Below are positions 1 through 7,312 of a DNA stretch of 8,250 bases, piece after piece. Both the position numbers and the translations under genes were made by a program. This DNA comes from Planctomycetes bacterium RIFOXYC2_FULL_41_27. Lineage in GTDB: Bacteria > Planctomycetota > Brocadiia > Brocadiales > Brocadiaceae. The notes under the pieces were generated by a model. It was not told where the DNA came from and ran no database searches. It was given only the letters and a program-made list of their open reading frames with translations. The stretch is taken from contig MHZD01000269.1 of NCBI GenBank assembly GCA_001828645.1, forward strand, positions 1 through 8,250, given 5' to 3'. Within the stretch, counting starts at the first letter, position 1. Each line of letters starts with the position of its first letter.

Positions 1-846
1 ACCGATGAAATCCCTGCAATCATAAATAAATACTCGCTGGATAGGATAATTATATGCAGTGCATCGGTAAAAAATGAAGAAACTTTATTGTTGGCGAGGA
101 CATGCGAAAAAATGGGTGTCCATTTAAATATAGTCCCCGACATCATAAATTTTATTTCAAATAGAATTACTCTGACCGATATAGATAATATTCCACTCAT
201 AGAAATAAAGAGACCTGGATTCACACGTTGGGATTTTGGTGTTAAAAGAATATTTGATCTTTCGGCTATTCTGGTTTTGGGAGCAGTTCTTTTCCCTTTG
301 CTTTGCCTGATTGTGGTGTTGACAAAGCTCGATTCACGAGGGCCTATTTTTTATGTTCAAAAACGAATTGGCAAAGGCAGTAAATATTTTTCTTTGTATA
401 AATTCCGATCGATGTCAGCAAATGCTGACCGGACGAGAGAAGGGCTTGAAGGCCTTAATGAGGCAGATGGATATTTATTCAAAATAAAGAACGATCCGAG
501 GATAACAAGAATCGGAAGATTTTTACGGAGATACAGCCTTGATGAATTACCTCAAATTTTCAATGTCCTTAAAGGAGAAATGAGTATCGTTGGACCAAGA
601 CCCCTTCCAACAGCAGATCTCGAAAAGATGTCCAGGGAGTCGGAATACAATTATTGGTTAGAAGAACGTTGTAAGGTTCTCCCCGGAATAACTGGCTTGT
701 GGCAGATAAATGGCAGAAGCAATGCTAAATTTGATGAGCTCGTGAGCTATGATATGTATTACCTTGAAAATTGGAGCCTCTGGTTAGATTTTCAAATTTT
801 ATTGAAAACGATCCCTGTTGTCTTAAGTAGTAGAGGCGCTTATTGA
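1..846 (+). CDS. Polyprenyl-phosphate sugar-1-phosphate transferase (bacterial sugar transferase family), 5' end outside window
   Basis: This is the C-terminal 281 residues of an initiating glycosyltransferase that moves a hexose-1-phosphate from a UDP-sugar to undecaprenyl phosphate at the inner membrane, the first step of exopolysaccharide or O-antigen repeat synthesis. The frame is open from base 1, so the internal TTG at 88 is not the start. Counting from base 1, residues 1-65 look like the end of the CoA-binding-3-like domain found in long (WcaJ/WbaP-type) members. Residues 84-108 are a hydrophobic helix broken by Pro99, the re-entrant membrane helix of the family. The catalytic domain follows: YKFRSM (133-138), DELPQ (181-185, the catalytic Asp-Glu pair), SIVGPRPLP (195-203) and PGITGLWQINGRS (228-240). 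It ends normally at TGA 844-846. Sugar specificity cannot be read from the sequence. The family call is very safe; the full length is unknown. Confidence 0.95.
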   Translation, partial: TDEIPAIINKYSLDRIIICSASVKNEETLLLARTCEKMGVHLNIVPDIINFISNRITLTDIDNIPLIEIKRPGFTRWDFGVKRIFDLSAILVLGAVLFPLLCLIVVLTKLDSRGPIFYVQKRIGKGSKYFSLYKFRSMSANADRTREGLEGLNEADGYLFKIKNDPRITRIGRFLRRYSLDELPQIFNVLKGEMSIVGPRPLPTADLEKMSRESEYNYWLEERCKVLPGITGLWQINGRSNAKFDELVSYDMYYLENWSLWLDFQILLKTIPVVLSSRGAY

Positions 847-855
847 TAGATAATA

Positions 856-874
856 AACAAATTTTTTATTTGTT
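856..874. terminator. Weak AT-rich hairpin between convergent genes
   Basis: AACAAAT (856-862) pairs perfectly with ATTTGTT (868-874) around a five-T loop, in the 40-base gap between the sugar transferase and the convergent TPR gene. It has only one GC pair and no clear T-run after the stem on either strand, so it may be a weak bidirectional terminator or chance in AT-rich DNA. Confidence 0.3.
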
Positions 875-886
875 GTTCAGGGTTAT

Positions 887-2041
887 TTATTTTCCCACCT
901 TTAATTTTTCATACTGGTCAAAAGATTTCCTTGCCTCTTCCTTCAACCCCTTTTTTTCGTAAAGAGTTCCGAGTGTGTTATGAATATCCACGGTTTCCGG
1001 ACTGATTTCAAGCACTTTCAAGTATTCGTAGATAGCGTCGTCTAATGCCCCTTTTTGCTCGTTAATTCGGGCGAGAGTGAGATGTATGGTGGCATATTTA
1101 GGATTGATCTCAAGGGCGCGTTTTAGGACTTTAGTTGCATTGTCTGACATATTCTCTTCATGATAAACGATCCCAAGACAGATATATGCCTTGAGATTGT
1201 TTTTATTCAAAGTCACTGCATTTTCCCATTGTTCAATTGCTTCATCGTGTTGCTTGTTGTAATAGGAAATGAGGCCCATCCCAAAATAAGTTTCAGATTT
1301 TAAAGGGAGATTCATTTCGTCAATATTTTTTAACTTCTCTTTTATCGCTACTAATTTATTTAATACATCGACAGTAAGGGCATTATTTCTGGTTTCGGGA
1401 AGGATCAGAGAAGGAATTAATGCCTTTTTTCGCTCCAAGAGAAGCATATTTTCCAATGCCTCTTTTTCTCCCTTAATGAATTCTACAGATTTTTCATGCG
1501 TGGTTTTTAGATCGAGATTTTTGTCTTCCAGTATAGAAACCTTTTGCTCCAGTGCGGTGATTTTTTGTTCAAATTCTTCTTTGGATACATTTTCTTCTGA
1601 TAAAGTTTCTTCTTTAAGACGCTGTTCTAATTCCGCTACCTGTTTTTCATGCTCTTCTTTGGAAATGTAGGTATCTTTGTAAGAGGTTAGTTTTTGCTCG
1701 TAGTCATTGATTTTATCGTTATAAATGGATTTTGGGATGTATTCGTTTTTTAATTTTTCTTCATAACCAGCGACTGCATTTTCATGAATTTTTTTCAACT
1801 TATCCCGTGTGAATTTCAGGGTCTTAATCAGTTCATTTTTTTCAGTGAGTAGATTATTATAGTAAGGTTTTTCTTTTAAAAGCCAGTAACAAAGGAGGGC
1901 AACCGCAGAAACGGCGAAGGCGATTCCAAGGATTGTGTAAATTTGTTTGTCTGTTTTAATAAATGTCTTTTTTTGAATTTGCGAAGCCACTCGTGTAGCA
2001 TTTTCAAGACGTTTGAATAGGTTTTTAAATGATACATTCAT
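887..2041 (-). CDS. Membrane-anchored coiled-coil protein with four C-terminal TPR repeats
   Basis: A 384-residue protein of unknown specific function. Residues 1-34 are basic, residues 35-55 form one transmembrane helix (IYTILGIAFAVSAVALLCYW), and the remainder should be periplasmic by the positive-inside rule. Residues about 62-205 are a charged coiled coil with three degenerate repeats of about 25 residues (starting at 101, 125 and 151, each with a core like SKEE-x-EQK-x-x-x-LEQKL). Residues 249-384 are four consecutive 34-residue tetratricopeptide repeats (249, 283, 317, 351), a protein-protein interaction scaffold. The ATG start at 2041 is supported by GAGGAG (plus-strand 2050-2055), eight bases upstream. 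It lies downstream of the PP-loop gene on the same strand with a gap of about 158 bases, so co-transcription is possible but not shown. The convergent sugar transferase makes an envelope or polysaccharide-export scaffold role plausible, but that is inference only. Confidence 0.85.
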   Translation of the reverse strand: MNVSFKNLFKRLENATRVASQIQKKTFIKTDKQIYTILGIAFAVSAVALLCYWLLKEKPYYNNLLTEKNELIKTLKFTRDKLKKIHENAVAGYEEKLKNEYIPKSIYNDKINDYEQKLTSYKDTYISKEEHEKQVAELEQRLKEETLSEENVSKEEFEQKITALEQKVSILEDKNLDLKTTHEKSVEFIKGEKEALENMLLLERKKALIPSLILPETRNNALTVDVLNKLVAIKEKLKNIDEMNLPLKSETYFGMGLISYYNKQHDEAIEQWENAVTLNKNNLKAYICLGIVYHEENMSDNATKVLKRALEINPKYATIHLTLARINEQKGALDDAIYEYLKVLEISPETVDIHNTLGTLYEKKGLKEEARKSFDQYEKLKVGK

Positions 2042-2199
2042 TGAAAATACTCCTCAACCTGTCATTCATAGATATAGTGAGTAATTTAGTTTTTTGGTTT
2101 GCCTTACCGCTGCGGCTTCCTACAAAGACATTTTTTATTGTTTTATACCTCTTCGAAACGTTTTCGATTTGTAGTCCTAGTAAGGTTTTCAGTAAAATA

Positions 2200-3264
2200 T
2201 TACACAAAATCGAGTTCTGTTACCCTGGATGTTTCGCCAGAAACGTTACTGGTTTGAGATTTTTTTAGTATGAGTTTGTCTGCTTCTTCCTGGCTCATGG
2301 GTATAATTTCTATGATCCTCTCCGTGTCATTATTTCCCACCTGTTTCACAGATACTTTTACTGAAGGCAGAACGTGTGACTTTCCGTATCTGGCAGTAAT
2401 TTGCGCCGCAGTCTGAATTTTTTCTTCAGTGATTTCCCCTCGGATAAGGGTAAGAGGTCCTGGCACGTCAACCAGGGTTAACAGGACATCCCCTTCTTTT
2501 GATAGCGAATCAAGCCTTGTGTTATCCCCCTCATTTCTGCCAACAATAACCTTTGTTTGTTGGTCGAGCCTGAAATGCCTTCCAACCTTTAATAAGTTCA
2601 CATCGTTGACATTGGCATCACAAGTATTAACCAAATCCCGCATACGATGCGCAAACTCAGGATCGGTAAGTAAACATCCGCCGGCAGAGCATGGATAGTC
2701 TTTGATTTGGAACACATCGGCAAGCTGTATCTGGTTTTTTCTGGAGCGTCCCCGAATCTGAAGCAGTTGGTCTCTGTCTACGATCCCCAATTTCTCAGGG
2801 ATAGTTGGTTCCATGTGTTTGGCGCACAAAGGTCTCAAAACAAGTCCGGTAAGGTTCGCTTCCCTGTCGATAATCTTCATGGCTTCTTTTCGCTGGGACA
2901 TCGGTCTTTGCCCTAACACCTCGCCGGTAATAATAAAATCAGCGCCAATCTCACGCATGTATTCCCCAGCGATGCGAAAGATATTAATCCGGCAATCGAT
3001 GCAGGGATTCATATTCTTTCCATATCCGAATTTGGGTTTTTTGACGAGTTCCAGGAATCGTTCCGTCGTGTTGATGACTTTAATTGGTATTCCAAACTTT
3101 TCAGAAACCTTTACAGCCTCGAGTTTACAACTCCCATGAGACGTGCAGCGACAAAAAACAGTCACAAAATTAAGGGCGATTACCTCGACTCCTTGTTGTT
3201 GAATTACACGTATAGCCAGTGTACTATCTAAACCGCCTGATAATAAAGCCAATGCCTTAGCCAA
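2200..3264 (-). CDS. ThiI/MnmA-like PP-loop ATPase, predicted tRNA thiolation enzyme
   Basis: A 354-residue cytoplasmic enzyme of the PP-loop adenylating superfamily. The ATP pyrophosphate-binding loop SGGLDS is at residues 9-14. The central part resembles MnmA/ThiI tRNA sulfur-transfer enzymes: NPCIDC at 86-91 matches the MnmA NPC-x-x-C cysteine motif, and further cysteines stand at 38, 40 and 46 (C-x-C-x5-C), 147, 192 and 197. Such a set could hold a metal or Fe-S site, an inference. The C-terminal part (from about 225, with KVIVGRNEGDNTRL at 238-251) resembles the NFACT-R-type RNA-binding module known from ThiI-like proteins, rather than a THUMP domain. The start is TTG at 3264: AAGGAG (plus 3272-3277) lies seven bases upstream, and the PP-loop sits at the expected distance from the N-terminus. 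It is often annotated as a thiouridylase or methyltransferase; the exact modified nucleoside is unknown. Confidence 0.82.
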   Translation of the reverse strand: MAKALALLSGGLDSTLAIRVIQQQGVEVIALNFVTVFCRCTSHGSCKLEAVKVSEKFGIPIKVINTTERFLELVKKPKFGYGKNMNPCIDCRINIFRIAGEYMREIGADFIITGEVLGQRPMSQRKEAMKIIDREANLTGLVLRPLCAKHMEPTIPEKLGIVDRDQLLQIRGRSRKNQIQLADVFQIKDYPCSAGGCLLTDPEFAHRMRDLVNTCDANVNDVNLLKVGRHFRLDQQTKVIVGRNEGDNTRLDSLSKEGDVLLTLVDVPGPLTLIRGEITEEKIQTAAQITARYGKSHVLPSVKVSVKQVGNNDTERIIEIIPMSQEEADKLILKKSQTSNVSGETSRVTELDFV

Positions 3265-3340
3265 AATCTAACTCCTTAAATGACAATGTATTTCAGGTTT
3301 CCAAATTCCTTTACGTAAACTAATTTCAAAATTCTAAACC

Positions 3341-3372
3341 ATTATACACGTATCTTTCAAATAAAAAATCAA
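3341..3372 (-). promoter_or_regulatory. Candidate promoter for the PP-loop gene
   Basis: On the minus strand a perfect TATAAT (plus 3341-3346) lies about 77 bases upstream of the TTG start. The best -35 candidate is TTGATT (plus 3367-3372), but its spacing of 20 bases is too long for an ideal sigma-70 promoter. The start of transcription would fall near 3334. The -10 is convincing and the -35 is weak. Confidence 0.42.
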
Positions 3373-3384
3373 TTTAAAAGAAGT

Positions 3385-3413
3385 TTGACTGTTTAATAAT
3401 GTCATGTTAAATT
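3385..3413 (+). promoter_or_regulatory. amrB: Candidate sigma-70 promoter for the Memo-family gene
   Basis: TTGACT (3385-3390) matches five of six -35 positions and is followed after 17 bases by TAAATT (3408-3413), four of six for -10. An overlapping TATATT (3413-3418) is a better hexamer but is 22 bases from the -35. The site is back to back with the minus-strand promoter candidate of the PP-loop gene, as expected for this divergent gap. Transcription would begin near 3420, leaving a leader of about 60 bases. Confidence 0.45.
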
Positions 3414-3479
3414 ATATTGTGCTTAATTTGTAAGTAAAAAACCATGTTTATATCCACCGCAAGTATAGTGGAGAAGTTT

Positions 3480-4283
3480 ATGATAAGACGTCCTGCTGTG
3501 GCGGGCAGTTTTTATAGCGGAGATGCAAACCAATTAAAGAGCGATATCGAAGGTTTTGTGGTCAGAGATTGTAAAAAACAAGCCGTTTTGGGCGTCGTTT
3601 CTCCGCATGCCGGATATGTGTATTCAGGGCGTGTTGCAGGGAATCTGTATTCCAGGATCAAAATGCCTGATACCGTGGTTATATTAGCGCCCAATCATAC
3701 AGGTTATGGTGTGCCGTATTCCATATGGCCTGGCGGGTTGTGGCGTACACCGCTGGGGGATGTTGCGGTAGATGAAAAGATAGTGGATGAACTGGTGCGC
3801 GTCTGCGACCTTGTTGAAAAAGACCAGGAAGCTCATCTGTACGAGCATGCTGCAGAGGTGCAGATACCTTTTATACAATACTTTAATCCTGATATTAAAA
3901 TCGTTGTGATGGTCATTTCTTCCAGGAATATCGTAGACCTCAAAAATATCGGGAAAAGTTTATCACAGGTATTACAGAAATTATGCCCGGATGCGTTGGT
4001 GGTAGCTTCTTCTGACATGACGCACCACGAGTCACAGGCATCTGCTAACAGGAAGGACAAAATTGCTATAGACGAAGTCCTGTCCCTTAACGAGGATAAT
4101 TTGTATAGCAAGGTTCACGATATGCGCATTACGATGTGCGGCATTTACCCGACGGTTACTATGCTGGTATGTTCTAAGGAACGTGGGGCTAAAACGGCCG
4201 AACTGGTGCGATATGAAACCAGCGGCGACACTACGGGCGATTATGATCAGGTCGTAGGATATGCAGGAATTATGGTAAGTTGA
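3480..4283 (+). CDS. amrB: Memo-family protein, AmmeMemoRadiSam system protein B
   Basis: A 267-residue member of the Memo/AmrB family, related to extradiol dioxygenase class III enzymes. Its biochemical role in bacteria is not established. Visible family motifs: SPHAGYVYSG (41-50, with His43), APNHTGYG (70-77, His73), EHAAEVQIPF (122-131), SSDMTHHES (177-185, Asp179, His182) and MCGIYPT (219-225, Cys220). His43, His73 and Cys220 correspond to His49, His81 and Cys244 of human MEMO1, its metal-binding set. I place the start at ATG 3480, giving the typical MIRRPAVAGSFY N-terminus with GGAG six bases upstream (3470-3473). The in-frame ATG at 3444 would add 12 unusual residues and has no ribosome binding site. 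The usual partners, AMMECR1-like AmrA and the radical SAM protein AmrS, are not in this window. Confidence 0.9.
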   Translation: MIRRPAVAGSFYSGDANQLKSDIEGFVVRDCKKQAVLGVVSPHAGYVYSGRVAGNLYSRIKMPDTVVILAPNHTGYGVPYSIWPGGLWRTPLGDVAVDEKIVDELVRVCDLVEKDQEAHLYEHAAEVQIPFIQYFNPDIKIVVMVISSRNIVDLKNIGKSLSQVLQKLCPDALVVASSDMTHHESQASANRKDKIAIDEVLSLNEDNLYSKVHDMRITMCGIYPTVTMLVCSKERGAKTAELVRYETSGDTTGDYDQVVGYAGIMVS

Positions 4284-4292
4284 ATTTTTTGT

Positions 4293-4368
4293 GGACACAG
4301 ATGAACACGGATTAACAGTATATAAAAATTGAAAAATAATCTGTGTGTATCTGCGATAATCAGTGTCC
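4293..4368. repeat. Imperfect inverted repeat between amrB and the formate dehydrogenase gene
   Basis: Outer arms GGACAC (4293-4298) and GTGTCC (4363-4368) pair perfectly. Inner arms AGATGAACACGGATT (4299-4313) and the complement of 4338-4352 match at 12 of 15 positions. The right arm carries ten extra bases (4353-4362), so the folded form has a one-sided bulge. It looks like a dispersed intergenic palindromic repeat, not a gene-specific signal, but in RNA it would make a long hairpin 28 bases before the fdh start and may terminate or stabilise the transcript. GATGAACACGGATTAACA (4300-4317) is nearly repeated, inverted, at 7292-7308. Confidence 0.65.
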
Positions 4369-4380
4369 TAATTGAAAATT

Positions 4381-4386
4381 AAGGAG
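4381..4386 (+). promoter_or_regulatory. Ribosome binding site deciding the formate dehydrogenase start
   Basis: AAGGAG ends nine bases before ATG 4396 and lies inside the longer frame that could begin at TTG 4372. It therefore selects ATG 4396 over TTG 4372. ATG 4402, two codons further on, is slightly far (15 bases) and less likely. Confidence 0.8.
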
Positions 4387-4395
4387 AATAATAGC

Positions 4396-7095
4396 ATGGT
4401 AATGATTCCAAAAATTAAAGTCAATATCGACGGTAAGCCCATAGAGGTAGATAAAGGCAAAACAATCTTGCAGGCGGCCAATTCGACCGGTATTCGCATC
4501 CCAACGCTCTGTCACGACCCACGCCTGGAACCCTTTGCGGCATGCCGTGTTTGTATGGTAGAGATCGAGAGAGGCAAATCGACTGCGCTTATTACGTCCT
4601 GTAATACAGAGGCTACCGATGGTATGGTGATCCGTACAGATTCTGAAAAAGTATTAAAAACCAGAAAGATGGTTTTAGAACTGATCCTTTCAGACCATCC
4701 GAAGGATTGTATGACCTGTGGGAAGTGCGGCACCTGCACATTACAAGACCTTGCTTACAAGTATGGTGTGAGAGAAAGTCGATTTTTTGAAGAGCCTGAT
4801 GGCGGTATCGTAGAGGATGAAAATCCTGTTATTCAGCATGATACAAGCAAATGCATCCTATGCGGCCGATGTGTCCGCATCTGTGCGGAAGTCCAGCAGG
4901 ATTACGCAATTGATTTTAAGAACAGGGGATTTGAAACAGAGACGGGGACGCCATTCGGAAAGCCTCGACGTGATACAACATGCGTATTATGCGGCCAGTG
5001 TGTGTCCACCTGTCCCGTGGGTTCTTTGGTAGAAAAGCAGGCAGTTGGAATGGGACGTGAGTGGGAATTTAAACAGGTAAAAACCACCTGTGCCTATTGC
5101 GGTGTAGGTTGTACGATGTATTTAAATGTTAAAGGGAATCGGGTCGTCAAGGTAACCTCAAAGGCAGGCTCAATTCCTAATGATGGCAACCTGTGCGTGA
5201 AGGGACGTTTTGGATATGATTTTATCCATCATGCCGATAGATTAAAACATCCGCTCATAAAGAGGAATGGGAAATTTGAAGAGGCAACGTGGGACGAAGC
5301 GCTTAGTCTGGTTGCCAGCAAATTTGGCGAAATAAAAGCAAAGCACGGGCCCGATAATATTGGGGTGTTTAGCTCTTCGCGGTGCACCAATGAAGAAAAT
5401 TATCTGGCGATGAAATTTGCACGAGCTGCGATTGGCACTAACAACGTAGACCAGTGTGCACGGACTTGACACGCCCCTACCGTCGCCGGTCTGGCGATGT
5501 CATTCGGTAGTGGTTCAATGACCAACTCAATTAGTGAGATCAAGGATTGTAAACTCATCTTTTTGATTGGCGGTAATCCAACAGAGGCCCATCCCATCGT
5601 GGGGTTGGAGATGAAAAAGGCATTGAGAAAAGGGTGTACGTTCGTCGTGGCAGACCCGCGTCGAATCTGGTTTGCCCAGCATGCCAAATTGTATCTCCCC
5701 GTAAGGCCAGGATCTGATAACTGGTTACTCAATGCGATGGCTCATGTTATCATTGCCGAAGGTCTCGAAAATAAAGAATTCATAAAGACTCGGACCGAAG
5801 GTTTTGAAGAGTTAAAGACGTTTGTAAAGGATGTTACTCCAGAAAAGGCCTGGGAATATACCGGTATTCCTGCAGAAGATATTCGTCAGGCTGCCCGATT
5901 GTATGCCAGGTCTGAGAAATCCGCCATATTTTATACCTTGGGTATTACCGAGCATACCTGCGGTACTGATAACGTACGAACTATTGCAAACCTTGCCCTC
6001 TTGACAGGGCATATCGGGAAATCAAGCACAGGGGTCAATCCTATTCGTGGGCAGAATAATGTACAGGGCGCTACGGATATGGGGTGTTTGCCAGACAGGG
6101 TGCATGGTTACCAGTACCTTTCAGATGCGACTGTTGTAGAGAAGTTTGAGAAGGCATGGGGTGTTACGTTATCAAGGACACAGGGGGCTACCTCGCCAAC
6201 CATGTTCGAGCGCATGAACAAGGGTCAATTTAAGGCGCTTTACGTAATAGGTGAAGATCCGGTTATGAGTGAACCCAACCAGGATTACACCATTCGTGGG
6301 TTAAAAAACCTGGAATTTCTTGTTGTGCAGGACATCTTTATGTCAGAGACGGCCAAATATGCAGATGTCGTCCTGCCAGCTACCAGTTTTGCAGAAAAGG
6401 ACGGTACCTTTACCAACACAGAACGTCGTGTACAGCGTGTGCGCAAGGCTATTAACCCTATAGGAAACACAAAACCCGACTGGCAGATTATCTGTGAGTT
6501 GTCCAACCGCATGGGTTATAAGATGGATTATCCATCTCCTAAAGAGGTCTGGGACGAGATTGCCAGCCTGGCGCCTATGTTCGCAGGGATTAATTATGCA
6601 AGGATCGAGCATAATGGAATTCAATGGCCATGTCCTGACACAAAACATGCTGGCACTAAATTCCTGCATGAAGGTAAATTTACGCGAGGTCTTGGTAAAT
6701 TTTTTGTATTGCCCTATCGTCCACCTGCCGAAAGTCCTGATAAAGAATATCCATTGATACTTTCCACAGGGCGTACACTCTATCATTATAATGCCGGTAC
6801 CATGACGAGGAGATCGGCGGGTATTATCCATAAAACAAATGACTGTTTTGTCGAAATACATCAATCTGATGCCGGTGAATTAGGTGTCTTTGATGGTGAA
6901 ATGGTCAGGATTGCAACGCGGCGCGGCGAGATAACTGCCCGTGCCGAGGTTTCTGAGAAGGTGAAAAAAGGCGTTATCTGGATACCTATGCACTTTGTGG
7001 AGGCTGCCGTGAATAAGCTAACAAAGGATGCATACGATAATATTACCCAGACGGCTGAGTACAAGGTTTGCGGTGCAAAGATAGAAAAACTATAA
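4396..7095 (+). CDS. fdhA: Selenocysteine-containing formate dehydrogenase, catalytic subunit with Nuo-G-like N-terminus
   Basis: A single 899-residue molybdopterin (or tungstopterin) enzyme oxidising formate to CO2, read through UGA 5467-5469 as selenocysteine 358. The frame is open on both sides of the UGA, and the context CART-U-HAPTVAGL matches FDH-H of E. coli, with Sec358, His359 and Arg551 (RGQNNVQGATDMG) matching Sec140, His141 and Arg333. Domains in order: [2Fe-2S] ferredoxin (Cys39, 50, 53, 69); His-Cys3 cluster motif (His101, Cys105, 108, 114); two ferredoxin [4Fe-4S] motifs (Cys153, 156, 159, 163 and Cys196, 199, 202, 206); proximal [4Fe-4S] site (Cys232, 235, 239, 267, then Lys269); pterin-binding domains; dinucleotide-binding C-terminus (about 785-899). 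There is no Tat signal, so it is cytoplasmic. The electron-wire layout fits NAD- or ferredoxin-linked FDH, but no partner subunit is adjacent. Ordinary gene calling would split it at 5469 and 5497. Confidence 0.93.
5467..5499 (+). promoter_or_regulatory. Selenocysteine UGA codon and bacterial SECIS hairpin
   Basis: UGA 5467-5469 is followed after 11 bases by a seven-pair stem: 5481-5487 with 5493-5499 (C-G, G-U, U-A, C-G, G-C, C-G, C-G), closed by the loop GGUCU (5488-5492). The loop and the UGA-to-stem distance match the E. coli fdhF SECIS, whose apical GGUCU region is bound by elongation factor SelB. The element is within coding sequence, as in bacteria generally. The ATG at 5497, which a gene caller might take as a second start, is part of the 3' stem and has no ribosome binding site. 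Confidence 0.9.
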
Positions 7096-7120
7096 TAGTT
7101 CACCGGAGGAAAAAGATTTG

Positions 7121-7312
7121 ACAGGATAACAGGATAGACATGATATAAATAAATTAATTTCTGACAGGATTAACAGGATAATCAGGATAAATTAGGCCTT
7201 CGGCAACTTTTAGATGTAGAGCGAAGAGTCTCTTCGCTCTACAAGCACAACTTTGAAATTCCTGAACATTGAATTAAGGTAGCTTTTATCTTGTTAATCC
7301 TGTTCATCCTGT
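7121..7312. repeat. Nine-base AGGAT repeats in inverted arms
   Basis: The left arm is three tandem nonamers, ACAGGATTA, ACAGGATAA and TCAGGATAA (7164-7190). The right arm, read on the minus strand, is ACAGGATGA, ACAGGATTA and ACAAGATAA (7286-7312); the arms match at 23 of 27 positions. A shorter direct copy, ACAGGATA then ACAGGATAG, stands at 7121-7137. Such ACAGGATTAACAGGAT strings are a type of dispersed intergenic repeat in several bacterial groups (recalled, not searched). Confidence 0.7.
7215..7243. repeat. Perfect 14-base-pair REP-like hairpin
   Basis: TGTAGAGCGAAGAG (7215-7228) is followed by one T and then its exact reverse complement (7230-7243). In RNA the innermost pairs would open, giving about 12 stable pairs and a small loop. 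There is no T-run after it, so it is not a standard intrinsic terminator, although it could protect the 3' end of the formate dehydrogenase mRNA. It lies at the centre of the larger symmetric element. Confidence 0.75.

Noticed and set aside
2153..2167. TCGAAA/TTTCGA hairpin downstream of the PP-loop gene as a terminator
   Set aside because: Only six pairs, three-base loop, and no T-run directly after it on either strand; too weak to call.
2025..2207. Small minus-strand frame of 60 residues between the TPR and PP-loop genes
   Set aside because: It would start with TTG inside the end of the PP-loop gene, has no ribosome binding site, overlaps the TPR start and resembles no family.
5467..5469. 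UGA as a nonsense mutation or frameshift making fdhA a pseudogene
   Set aside because: The reading frame is unbroken on both sides, the position is the known Sec site, and a well-formed SECIS hairpin follows.
5497..7095. A separate 532-residue formate dehydrogenase gene starting at ATG 5497
   Set aside because: It is the same frame as the upstream part, has no ribosome binding site, lacks the Fe-S N-terminus, and its ATG lies in the SECIS stem. It is the C-terminal part of the selenoprotein.
7121..7312. CRISPR-like array from the repeated AGGAT units
   Set aside because: Units are nine bases, tandem without spacers, and inverted between arms; no CRISPR repeat-spacer pattern or cas genes.
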